11,372 nt of DNA from Acidobacteriota bacterium (GTDB lineage Bacteria; Acidobacteriota; Polarisedimenticolia; Gp22-AA2): NCBI GenBank assembly GCA_016177515.1, contig JACOUZ010000248.1, positions 1-11,372 on the forward strand, in the 5' to 3' direction. The notes below the pieces were generated by a model. It was not told the DNA's origin, did not search any database, and saw only the letters and a program-made list of their open reading frames with translations. Every line of letters starts with the position of its first letter. Position 1 is the stretch's first letter. Shown here piece by piece: positions 5,647 through 11,372 of this stretch. A program made the translations under genes and the position numbers.

Positions 5647-6993
5647 GTGAATCCGGGTGCTGCGCTCCTCGCGATTTCCGCCGTGCTCCTGCCCACCGCG
5701 TGGATCGTCCTGGGCGTTCTCCTGCGCCGCGCCGCCCGCAACATTCCCGTGCTGGCCGCGGCGCTCGACGCGGGCGCTCCCCTCGCCGGCCCGCCTCGCC
5801 GCCGGCCCTCCCTCTCCGTGGTGGTGACGGCGCGGGACGAGGCCGCGAGCATCGGGACGACCGTCCGTCGGCTGCTGGCGCAGCGTGACCCGGGGATCGA
5901 GGTCATCGCGGTGGACGACCGCTCGTCCGACGGCACGGCCGAGATCCTCGACCGTCTGAAGGCCGAACGCGGGCCGGCTCCCGATGCGGAGGGACGGCCG
6001 GCCCCGGAGCTTGTCGTCATCCACATTCGCGACCTGCCGAGGGGGTGGCTGGGCAAGTGCCACGCCTGCCACACCGGCGCCTCCCGGGCGCGGGGGGAGT
6101 GGATTCTCTTCCTGGACGGCGACGTGGAGCTGGCCGACGACGAACTTCTGGCGCGCGTCGTGGCGCTCGCCGAGGAGCAGCACATCGATCACGTCGCCGT
6201 CATCCCCGATCAGCGCCCGATTTCGCCCATGCAGGCGGCGCTCCTGGCGGTGTTCGCGCAGATGTACCTGCTGGCGGGGCGCCTCTATGAAATGCACCGC
6301 GACTTGCGGCGCGGCGGCGCCGGCATCGGCGCGTTCAACCTGGTGCGCCGGGCCGCCTACGACGGGATCCATGGGCACACGCTCCTGAGAATGGACCCGA
6401 CCGATGACTTCAAGCTGGGCCGTCTCCTCAAGGAAAGCGGAGCGCGCCAGAGGTTTTTCGACGGCGTGGGGCTGGTCCGCTGCCCCTGGCACCGGGGCGC
6501 CCTGAACGTGGCGCGCGGCCTGGAGAAGAATTTCTTCGCCGGGTTCGCCTACTCGGCGACCGAACTGAGCGCCTTCACCGGACTGGCGCTCTTTCTGGCC
6601 TTTGGGCCCGCTGTCTCCGCCGCGGCGAGCTTTCTGGCGTTCGCGGGCTTTCCATTCGCCGGCGGCAACCCGGCCGCCGCGAACCTCCTGACCGCGGACC
6701 CCGGCCGCGCGGCGGTGGCTCTCATCGGCTGGCTGCCTCTGGCCCTCCAGGCCCTGATCGTCTGGGCCGGGTTCCGCACCCACACGCGCCGCCACGGCGG
6801 CAACGCGTTCCTGCTGTCCGCGCTCTACCCGGCCGCCGTGCTGCTGCTTCTCGCCGCGGCCTGGAATTCGGCTTTACGGGTCCTGGCCCGCGGCGGCGTC
6901 GTGTGGCGCGACACCTTCTACCCTCTCGCGGAGCTTCGCGCCGGGCTGGTGCGGGCGGGGGCCGGCCGGCCGAACACTCGGACACACTCCTAG
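5647..6993 (+). CDS. Membrane-anchored family 2 glycosyltransferase
   Basis: A 448-aa inner-membrane GT-A enzyme that would transfer a sugar from a nucleotide-sugar in the cytoplasm to an unknown, perhaps lipid-linked, acceptor. An N-terminal membrane helix (about 6-26) precedes the catalytic domain: SLSVVVTARDEAASIG (55-70), VDDRSSDGT (89-97), FLDGDVEL (155-162) with the metal-binding DxD Asp157/Asp159, GIGAFNLVRR (226-235) and TDDFKLGRLLK (252-262) as the likely acceptor/catalytic-base region. Three or so C-terminal membrane segments follow (about 307-338, 354-376, 388-408), then VWRDTFYPL near the end. The layout resembles hopanoid- or carotenoid-associated GT2 enzymes, which would suit the neighbouring ispG, but the acceptor is inference. 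GTG 5647 is chosen because homology starts here and upstream codons lie in the opposing promoter. Confidence 0.82.
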   Translation: MNPGAALLAISAVLLPTAWIVLGVLLRRAARNIPVLAAALDAGAPLAGPPRRRPSLSVVVTARDEAASIGTTVRRLLAQRDPGIEVIAVDDRSSDGTAEILDRLKAERGPAPDAEGRPAPELVVIHIRDLPRGWLGKCHACHTGASRARGEWILFLDGDVELADDELLARVVALAEEQHIDHVAVIPDQRPISPMQAALLAVFAQMYLLAGRLYEMHRDLRRGGAGIGAFNLVRRAAYDGIHGHTLLRMDPTDDFKLGRLLKESGARQRFFDGVGLVRCPWHRGALNVARGLEKNFFAGFAYSATELSAFTGLALFLAFGPAVSAAASFLAFAGFPFAGGNPAAANLLTADPGRAAVALIGWLPLALQALIVWAGFRTHTRRHGGNAFLLSALYPAAVLLLLAAAWNSALRVLARGGVVWRDTFYPLAELRAGLVRAGAGRPNTRTHS

Positions 6994-7011
6994 GGCGGGC
7001 CCGGCGGTTCC

Positions 7012-7041
7012 TTGTGACCCGCCTCGCCCCCCTGCTATGAT
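7012..7041 (+). promoter_or_regulatory. Promoter of ispG, leaderless geometry
   Basis: TTGTGA (7012-7017) and TATGAT (7036-7041) are 18 nt apart, with TGC before the -10. The -10 ends 6 nt before GTG 7048, so the message should begin at or next to the start codon. No Shine-Dalgarno sequence is present. Confidence 0.6.
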
Positions 7042-7047
7042 CGCGGC

Positions 7048-8214
7048 GTGATGCCCGGGACGACCCTCTTTCCGCGGAACCCGACGCGCGCCGTGCGCAT
7101 CGGCAGGACGACCATCGGCGGCGGCCATCCGATCGCCGTGCAGAGCATGTGCGCCACGAAGACCTGGGACGTCGAGGCGACGGTGCGCCAGATCCAGGAC
7201 CTGGAGCGCGCCGGCGCCGATGTCGTGCGCATCGCCGTGGACAGCCCGAAAGACGCCGCGGCGCTGCCCGCCATAAGGGCCCGCACCCGGGCGAACCTGG
7301 CGGTCGACCTGCAGGAGAACTACCGTCTGGCCGCCCAGGTGGCCCCGCACGTCGACAAGATCCGCTACAACCCCGGCCACCTTCACCATCATCAGAAGGC
7401 CAGGCCGGTGCGCGACAAGGTGGCGTTCCTCGCCGAGGCGGCGGAGAGGCGCGGCTGCGCCATCCGGGTGGGAGTGAACTGCGGGTCGATCGATCCGGAA
7501 AAGGCGGGGCGCTTCGGCGGCGACTCGGTCGCCGGGATGGTGGAGTCGGCGCTCGAGCACTCGGCCCTTCTCGACGGCCTCGGCTTCACGCGCTACTGCG
7601 TGTCGCTCAAGGACTCCGACCCGATCAAGGTGATCGACGCCAACCGCCGCTTCGCGGCCGCCCGCCCGGACGTGCCTTTGCACCTCGGGGTCACCGAGGC
7701 CGGCCTGCCCCCCGAGGGGATCCTCAAGACGCGCATCGCCTTCGAGCAGCTCGTGTCGCGCGGCATCGGCGACACCCTGCGCGTCTCACTGACGGTCCCG
7801 AACCATCGCAAGGGTGAGGAGATCGCCGCCGGCCGGCAGATCCTGGACGACATCGCCCGCGGCCGCTTCCGCTCGGTGCCGGAGAACCTCGGGAAAAGCC
7901 TCAACATCATCTCCTGCCCCTCCTGCTCGCGGGTGGAGAACGAGGCCTTCGTCGATCTGGCCGAAAAGGTGCGGGAGGTCACGGCCTACGCGCGCGACCA
8001 CGCCATCACGATCGCGGTGATGGGCTGCCGGGTGAACGGCCCCGGCGAGACCGACGACGCCGATCTGGGGCTGTGGTGCGCCCCCACGCACGTCAACCTG
8101 AAGCGCAAGTCGGAGACGATCGGGACCTTCGGCTACGACGAGGTGCTGTCCCGGCTGAAGAGCGAGCTCGATCGCCTCATCGCCTCGCGGCAGCAGGCCC
8201 AGGGCGCCGCCTGA
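7048..8214 (+). CDS. ispG: 4-Hydroxy-3-methylbut-2-en-1-yl diphosphate synthase (IspG/GcpE)
   Basis: Reductively opens methylerythritol cyclodiphosphate to HMBPP, the penultimate step of the MEP isoprenoid pathway, using a [4Fe-4S] cluster. At 388 aa it is the ordinary two-domain form: a TIM barrel beginning VRIGRTTIGGGHPIAVQSM, with VRIAVDSPKDA, and a C-terminal reductase-like domain. Cluster ligands are visible as Cys290 and Cys293 (SCPSCSR), Cys327 (VMGCRVNGPGE) and Glu334. The large insert seen in plants, apicomplexans and chlamydiae is absent. A His-rich stretch (HLHHHQ, 111-116) follows YNPG, and VNCGSID replaces the enterobacterial VNAGSL. The start is GTG 7048 or the adjacent ATG 7051; promoter spacing favours 7048. 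No other MEP gene is close. It converges with fumarase, with stop codons 6 bp apart. Confidence 0.96.
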   Translation: MMPGTTLFPRNPTRAVRIGRTTIGGGHPIAVQSMCATKTWDVEATVRQIQDLERAGADVVRIAVDSPKDAAALPAIRARTRANLAVDLQENYRLAAQVAPHVDKIRYNPGHLHHHQKARPVRDKVAFLAEAAERRGCAIRVGVNCGSIDPEKAGRFGGDSVAGMVESALEHSALLDGLGFTRYCVSLKDSDPIKVIDANRRFAAARPDVPLHLGVTEAGLPPEGILKTRIAFEQLVSRGIGDTLRVSLTVPNHRKGEEIAAGRQILDDIARGRFRSVPENLGKSLNIISCPSCSRVENEAFVDLAEKVREVTAYARDHAITIAVMGCRVNGPGETDDADLGLWCAPTHVNLKRKSETIGTFGYDEVLSRLKSELDRLIASRQQAQGAA

Positions 8215-8227
8215 CGCCGATCAGGCG
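8208..8227. terminator. Hairpin carrying both stop codons of ispG and fumarase
   Basis: CGCCTGA (8208-8214) and TCAGGCG (8221-8227) are exact reverse complements around CGCCGA. Each arm contains the TGA stop of one of the two convergent genes. No T-run follows on either strand, so termination in both directions is possible but not proven. Confidence 0.4.
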
Positions 8228-9747
8228 AAAACCGGAGTCGCCAGGGTCTTGAGGACCTCGGCCGAGGCGGCCTGGACGTCGGCGTGGAGCGAATGCCCCG
8301 CGGAGTCCATGGTGACGATGGCCGGGAAATCCTTGACGCGCAGGTGCCACATCGCCTCGGGGAGGCCGAACTCGAGCAGGTCCACCCCCTCCACCGCCTC
8401 GATGCAGCGCGCGTAGTACTGGGCCGCTCCGCCGATGGCGTTGAGATAGACCGCGCCATGCTCCCGGAGGGCCGCCAGCGTCTTCGGCCCCATGCCTCCC
8501 TTCCCCATCACCGCCCTGAGGCCGTAGCGGCCGATGACGTCGGCCTCATACGGCTCCTCGCGGCTGCTCGTCGTGGGGCCGGCCGCGGTCATCCGCCAGC
8601 CGTCCCCCTCCTTCAGGACGACCGGCCCGCAGTGGTAGAGAATCTGGCCGCGCAGGTCGACCGGCGGGGCGTGCTTCATGAGGTGATGATGCACGGCGTC
8701 GCGCCCGGTGTACATGGGGCCGCTGATCAGGATCACGTCCCCGACCTTGAGCCTGCGGACGTCCGCCTCCCCCAGGGGAGGGCGGAGCGGGATCTCCCTG
8801 CCGGTGAGCGGGAACCCTGCGCGCGTTGCCATCGGCTCGACCGGCGCCTCATCCCGGTAGAGCCAGCGCTTGATGGCGCCGCTTGAGGCATCCAGGACCG
8901 CTCCCAGCCTCCGGAATGCCCAGCAGTCGTAAGCGACGGTCACGAAGAACGACGCCGGCAGGCGGTTGAGGACGCCGATCTTGCAGCCGATCAGGGTCAC
9001 GCCGCCGCCGAAACCCATCGTGCCGATGCCGAGAGCGTTCGAGGTCCTGAGGACGTATTCCTCCAGCTCGCGCAGGCGCGGATCGGTGTTGACGTCGTCC
9101 AGTGTCCGGAACAGCTGCATCTTGGCGTGCTCGTAGCCCGAGGTCCGGTCCCCGCCGATGCAGACTCCGATCGCCCCGACGCTGCACCCGTGTCCCTGCG
9201 CCTGCCAGACGGCGTGCAGGAGGCACTTGCGCACCCCGTCGAGATCGCGGTCGGCGCGCCCGAGGTTCGGAATCTCCATGGGAACGGAGTACTGGATGTT
9301 CTTGTTCTCGCAGCCGCCCCCCTTGAGGAGCAGCCGCACCTCGATCTCGCCGGCGTTCGGCCACTGGCTGAAATGGACGGTCGGGGTCCCGGGGCCGAGG
9401 TTGTCGCCGCTGTTTTTCCCGCTGAGCGGGTCGACCGAGTTCGGCCGCAGCTTGCCGCGCCGGGTCGCCTCGGTGATCGCCCGCCGGATCCCCTCCTCGA
9501 AGCGCATCTGGTCGGTCCCGATCGGCGTCTTGACCAGGAAGGTCGGCCAGCCGGTGTCCTGGCAGATGGGCCCCTCGCACCCGGCCGCCATGTCGATGTT
9601 GGAGGCGATCACCTGGAGCGCCTGCGACGACCGGGTACCGGGCTCCTCCGTTTGGAGCGCCCGGGTCATCGCCCGGCGCACGTCCGGCGGCAGGTTGGTG
9701 GAAGTCTCGACCACCAGCTTCAGCAGACTGTCGTGCAGCTTTTCCAC
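8221..9747 (-). CDS. Class I (iron-sulfur) fumarate hydratase, single chain
   Basis: Converts fumarate and malate reversibly in the TCA cycle with an oxygen-sensitive [4Fe-4S] cluster. The 508-aa chain fuses the alpha domain (about 1-290) and the beta swivel domain (about 320-505) that are separate subunits in some bacteria. Likely cluster ligands are Cys62 (ICQDTG), Cys188 (GHGCSVGAIGVCIGG) and Cys275 (VAYDCWAFRR). Other family marks are GKNSGDNLGPGTPTVHF (110-126), KGGGCENKN (142-150), GPTTSSREEPY (390-400), GKGGMG and IGGAAQYYA. Cys146 in the KGGG motif replaces the usual Ser. It is shorter than E. coli FumA (548 aa). Tartrate dehydratase or mesaconase activity is possible in this family; fumarase is most likely in a genome with its own citrate synthase. 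Start GTG 9747 has no Shine-Dalgarno; TACAAT ends 7 nt upstream. Confidence 0.9.
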   Translation of the reverse strand: MEKLHDSLLKLVVETSTNLPPDVRRAMTRALQTEEPGTRSSQALQVIASNIDMAAGCEGPICQDTGWPTFLVKTPIGTDQMRFEEGIRRAITEATRRGKLRPNSVDPLSGKNSGDNLGPGTPTVHFSQWPNAGEIEVRLLLKGGGCENKNIQYSVPMEIPNLGRADRDLDGVRKCLLHAVWQAQGHGCSVGAIGVCIGGDRTSGYEHAKMQLFRTLDDVNTDPRLRELEEYVLRTSNALGIGTMGFGGGVTLIGCKIGVLNRLPASFFVTVAYDCWAFRRLGAVLDASSGAIKRWLYRDEAPVEPMATRAGFPLTGREIPLRPPLGEADVRRLKVGDVILISGPMYTGRDAVHHHLMKHAPPVDLRGQILYHCGPVVLKEGDGWRMTAAGPTTSSREEPYEADVIGRYGLRAVMGKGGMGPKTLAALREHGAVYLNAIGGAAQYYARCIEAVEGVDLLEFGLPEAMWHLRVKDFPAIVTMDSAGHSLHADVQAASAEVLKTLATPVFA

Positions 9748-9754
9748 AAAGCCG

Positions 9755-9760
9755 ATTGTA
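9755..9760 (-). promoter_or_regulatory. -10 box (TACAAT) of the fumarase gene
   Basis: The hexamer ends 7 nt before GTG 9747, again the geometry of a leaderless mRNA. It is the left half of the palindrome ATTGTAATACAAT (9755-9767). No strong -35 is visible. Confidence 0.5.
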
Positions 9761-9761
9761 A

Positions 9762-9767
9762 TACAAT
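9762..9767 (+). promoter_or_regulatory. -10 box (TACAAT) of the AtoE-type carrier gene
   Basis: The right half of the palindrome ATTGTAATACAAT serves the plus strand and predicts a start near 9774. TTTTCC (9740-9745) at 16 nt is a poor -35. The leader then carries GAGGTGA (9790-9796), a good Shine-Dalgarno match, 4 nt before an in-frame CTG at 9801. Confidence 0.45.
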
Positions 9768-9884
9768 CCGCCGCCGTCAGGCACCTTCCGAGGTGAGCCC
9801 CTGAACGCTGCCGGCCCCACCGACACGACCCCTCCCACCGGACCGCCGCCGGAGCGCGCCGGAGCGCCGCTGGCGCGCGCCGGC

Positions 9885-11237
9885 ATGCTGATCGCCGACG
9901 CCTGCGAGCGCTGGTTTCCCGACGCCTTCGTCTTCGCCCTGGCGGCCGTCCTCTTCGTGTTCGTCGCCGGGCTGGCCCTGGGCGAGAAGCCGCTCCGCCT
10001 CGTCGCCGAGTTCGGGGGCGGCTTCTGGACGCTGGTGCCGTTCACCATGCAGATGGCCCTGGTCATCATCGGCGGCTTCGTCGTCGCCTCCTCGCCGCCC
10101 CTCGAGCGTCTGATCCGCGGGCTGGCCCGCCTGCCGAATACACCCCGCGGGGCCGTGGCCTTCGTCGCCTTCTTCGCCATGGCGGCATCGCTTCTGTCCT
10201 GGGGCCTGTCGCTGATCTTCACCGGCCTTTTGGTGCGCGAGGTCACCCGCCGCATCGAGGGGATCGACTACCGGGCCATCGGCGCCGCGGCCTACCTGGG
10301 CCTGGGCAGCGTCTGGGCACTGGGACTGTCGTCGTCCGCGGCGCTCCTGCAGGCCACGCCCTCGACGATCCCGCCGGCGCTCCTCCCCGTGACCGGGGTG
10401 ATTCCGCTGTCAAAGACCATCTTCCTCTGGCAGAGCCTGGTCGTCGCCGCGGTCCTGGTCGCCGTGTCCGTGGCCGTCGCCTACTTCTCCTGCCCCGATC
10501 CGGCCCGCGCCCGGACCGCCGCGTCGATGGGGGTGCGTTTCGAGGCGAAGGGCATCGAGATCGCGGAGGCGCGGACGCCGGCCGAAAAACTGGAGCGCAG
10601 CCCCGTCCTCGGCGTGGTGATCGCCCTCCTGATGCTGGCCTTCCTCCTGCTCCAGCTCTTCGAGAAAGGCTTCGTGGCGGCGCTCGACCTGAACAACTTC
10701 AACTTCGCCTTCCTGGCGCTCGGCCTGCTTCTGCACCGGCGGCCGGCGTCGTTCCTCCAGGCCGTGGCGCGCGCCGTGCCGGCGACCGCGGGGGTCCTGA
10801 TCCAGTTCCCGTTCTACGGCGGCATCTTCGGGATCATCGCGAATACGGCGATCCAGCCGGCGATGGCCGGCCTGTTCGTCGCCATCACGACCCGGGGGAC
10901 GTTTCCGCTGGTCGTCGCCCTCTACTCGGCCGTCCTGGGGATCTTCGTCCCCTCCGGAGGGGGCAAGTGGATCATCGAGGCGCCGTACGTGATGGCGGCG
11001 GCGAACACCTGGCAGGTGCACCTGGGCTGGACGGTGCAGATCTACAACGCCGCCGAGGCCCTGCCGAACCTGATCAACCCGTTCTGGATGCTGCCGCTCA
11101 TGGGCATCCTGAACGTCCGCGCCCGGGACCTGGCCGGCTTCTCCATCCTGCAGCTCATCTTCCACGTCCCGATTGTCTTCCTCCTCTGCTGGCTGTGCGC
11201 GCAGACCCTCCCCTATTCGCCTCCCGTGATTCCCTGA
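9885..11237 (+). CDS. atoE: Short-chain fatty acid transporter, AtoE family
   Basis: A polytopic inner-membrane protein, 450 aa from ATG 9885 (E. coli AtoE 440 aa), probably taking up short-chain acids such as acetoacetate or butyrate. Similarity to AtoE runs end to end: ERWFPDAFVFAL at the first membrane helix, GGGFWTLVPFTMQMALVII, the loop GIEIAEARTPAEKLERSPV before a helix, NNFNFAFLALGLLLH, TAGVLIQFPFYGGI, and the hallmark VPSGGGKWIIEAPYVM. About ten to twelve membrane segments are visible. No ato catabolic genes are alongside; its divergent neighbour is fumarase. The start is uncertain: ATG 9885 has no Shine-Dalgarno, whereas CTG 9801, in frame, has GAGGTGA at good distance and would add 28 Pro/Ala-rich residues. 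I kept the ATG as the conservative choice. Confidence 0.9.
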   Translation: MLIADACERWFPDAFVFALAAVLFVFVAGLALGEKPLRLVAEFGGGFWTLVPFTMQMALVIIGGFVVASSPPLERLIRGLARLPNTPRGAVAFVAFFAMAASLLSWGLSLIFTGLLVREVTRRIEGIDYRAIGAAAYLGLGSVWALGLSSSAALLQATPSTIPPALLPVTGVIPLSKTIFLWQSLVVAAVLVAVSVAVAYFSCPDPARARTAASMGVRFEAKGIEIAEARTPAEKLERSPVLGVVIALLMLAFLLLQLFEKGFVAALDLNNFNFAFLALGLLLHRRPASFLQAVARAVPATAGVLIQFPFYGGIFGIIANTAIQPAMAGLFVAITTRGTFPLVVALYSAVLGIFVPSGGGKWIIEAPYVMAAANTWQVHLGWTVQIYNAAEALPNLINPFWMLPLMGILNVRARDLAGFSILQLIFHVPIVFLLCWLCAQTLPYSPPVIP

Positions 11238-11243
11238 ATCCTG

Positions 11244-11249
11244 TAGACT
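11244..11249 (+). promoter_or_regulatory. Candidate -10 (TAGACT) for a leaderless ABC-F mRNA
   Basis: TAGACT ends exactly 6 nt before ATG 11256, within the 18-nt gap after the AtoE gene. There is no Shine-Dalgarno sequence in the gap. A clear -35 is not seen. Read-through from the carrier gene is also possible. Confidence 0.4.
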
Positions 11250-11255
11250 GACCGC

Positions 11256-11372
11256 ATGATCCGCCTGCAAGGGGTGACGCGGAACTACGGGGTCCACGAG
11301 GTCCTGAAGGGCGTGGACTGGGCGATCCCGCCGCGCGCCCGGGTCGGGCTGGTCGGGCCGAACGGGGCCGGC
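11256..11372 (+). CDS. ABC-F-like ATP-binding protein (partial, N-terminal 39 codons)
   Basis: Only the first 39 codons are in the window. They read a typical start of an ABC ATPase domain: MIRLQGVTRNYG with the aromatic A-loop Tyr11, EVLKGVDWAIP, then RVGLVGPNGAG, the first part of the Walker A motif, cut before the lysine. The wording RVGLVGPNGAG directly after a short N-terminus is characteristic of the soluble ABC-F translation factors (Uup/EttA/YbiT-like) rather than importer ATPases, but an exporter ATPase cannot be ruled out from so little. It starts 18 nt after the carrier gene and has its own -10-like hexamer. Confidence 0.75.
   Translation, partial: MIRLQGVTRNYGVHEVLKGVDWAIPPRARVGLVGPNGAG

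Noticed and set aside
6058..6072. CHACH (residues 138-142) in the glycosyltransferase, matching the CxxCH haem c motif
   Set aside because: It lies in the cytoplasmic catalytic domain between the GT2 motifs, where c-type haem is not attached; most likely chance.
5584..6795. Minus-strand open frame of 403 codons opposite the glycosyltransferase
   Set aside because: Charged low-complexity translation and no recognisable domain, while the plus strand has full GT2 motifs.
6993..7024. GGCGGG / CCCGCC hairpin after the glycosyltransferase gene as a terminator
   Set aside because: Only 6 bp with an 18-nt loop, no T-run, and the loop contains the ispG -35; not convincing.
8849..10255. Long minus-strand open frame (468 codons) over the fumarase and AtoE genes
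   Set aside because: It overlaps two well recognised genes, has no family similarity, and reads Arg/Gly-rich shadow sequence.
1..11372. Mobile element, phage, CRISPR, defence or biosynthetic cluster
   Set aside because: No transposase, integrase, terminal repeats, spaced repeat array or clustered effector genes are visible; all recognised genes are chromosomal housekeeping or accessory metabolism.

Overview
The window is GC-rich bacterial chromosome (roughly two thirds or more G+C by eye), densely packed with metabolic and housekeeping genes. It holds no tRNA, rRNA, transposase, phage gene or CRISPR array, and no gene-free stretch longer than about 230 bp. The mix of a single-chain class I fumarase, an AtoE-type carrier, an orphan GspG-like pseudopilin, a DUF1326 protein and many short unlinked transcription units would fit Acidobacteriota or a similar GC-rich lineage. 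This taxonomic guess is inference, not proof.

Layout from left to right: the 5' three quarters of a citrate synthase gene on the minus strand, cut by the window edge (1-848). A divergent PLP-dependent threonine/serine dehydratase (1074-2060). A type II secretion-like pseudopilin (2160-2654). A convergent TenA-type aminopyrimidine aminohydrolase (2695-3366, minus). A divergent two-gene unit, a small exported BON-domain protein (3519-3854) and, 4 nt later, a ParB/sulfiredoxin-fold protein (3859-4773). A convergent exported DUF1326 protein (4824-5555, minus). A divergent membrane family 2 glycosyltransferase (5647-6993), then ispG of the MEP isoprenoid pathway (7048-8214). A convergent class I fumarase (8221-9747, minus), divergent from a short-chain fatty acid carrier of the AtoE family (9885-11237, possibly starting at 9801). 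The 5' end of an ABC-F-like ATPase gene (11256 to the edge).

Citrate synthase and fumarase are both TCA enzymes. The AtoE carrier brings short-chain acids, and the dehydratase deaminates threonine or serine to 2-oxo acids, so several genes could feed central carbon metabolism. They are not arranged as one operon. Most genes seem to have their own promoter, and the boundaries are divergent promoter pairs or convergent hairpins.

The most interesting layer is expression architecture. Four genes (glycosyltransferase, ispG, fumarase, ABC-F) have a -10-like hexamer ending 6-7 nt before the start codon and no Shine-Dalgarno sequence, the geometry of leaderless mRNAs. The other genes with their own promoter have 5' leaders, mostly with a Shine-Dalgarno-like sequence, and several of these leaders begin in a hairpin or palindrome. 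The least understood genes are the BON/ParB-fold pair behind a perfect 10-bp inverted repeat, and the exported DUF1326 protein with a dense cysteine motif. I see no clear defence, mobile or biosynthetic system; the novelty here is modest.
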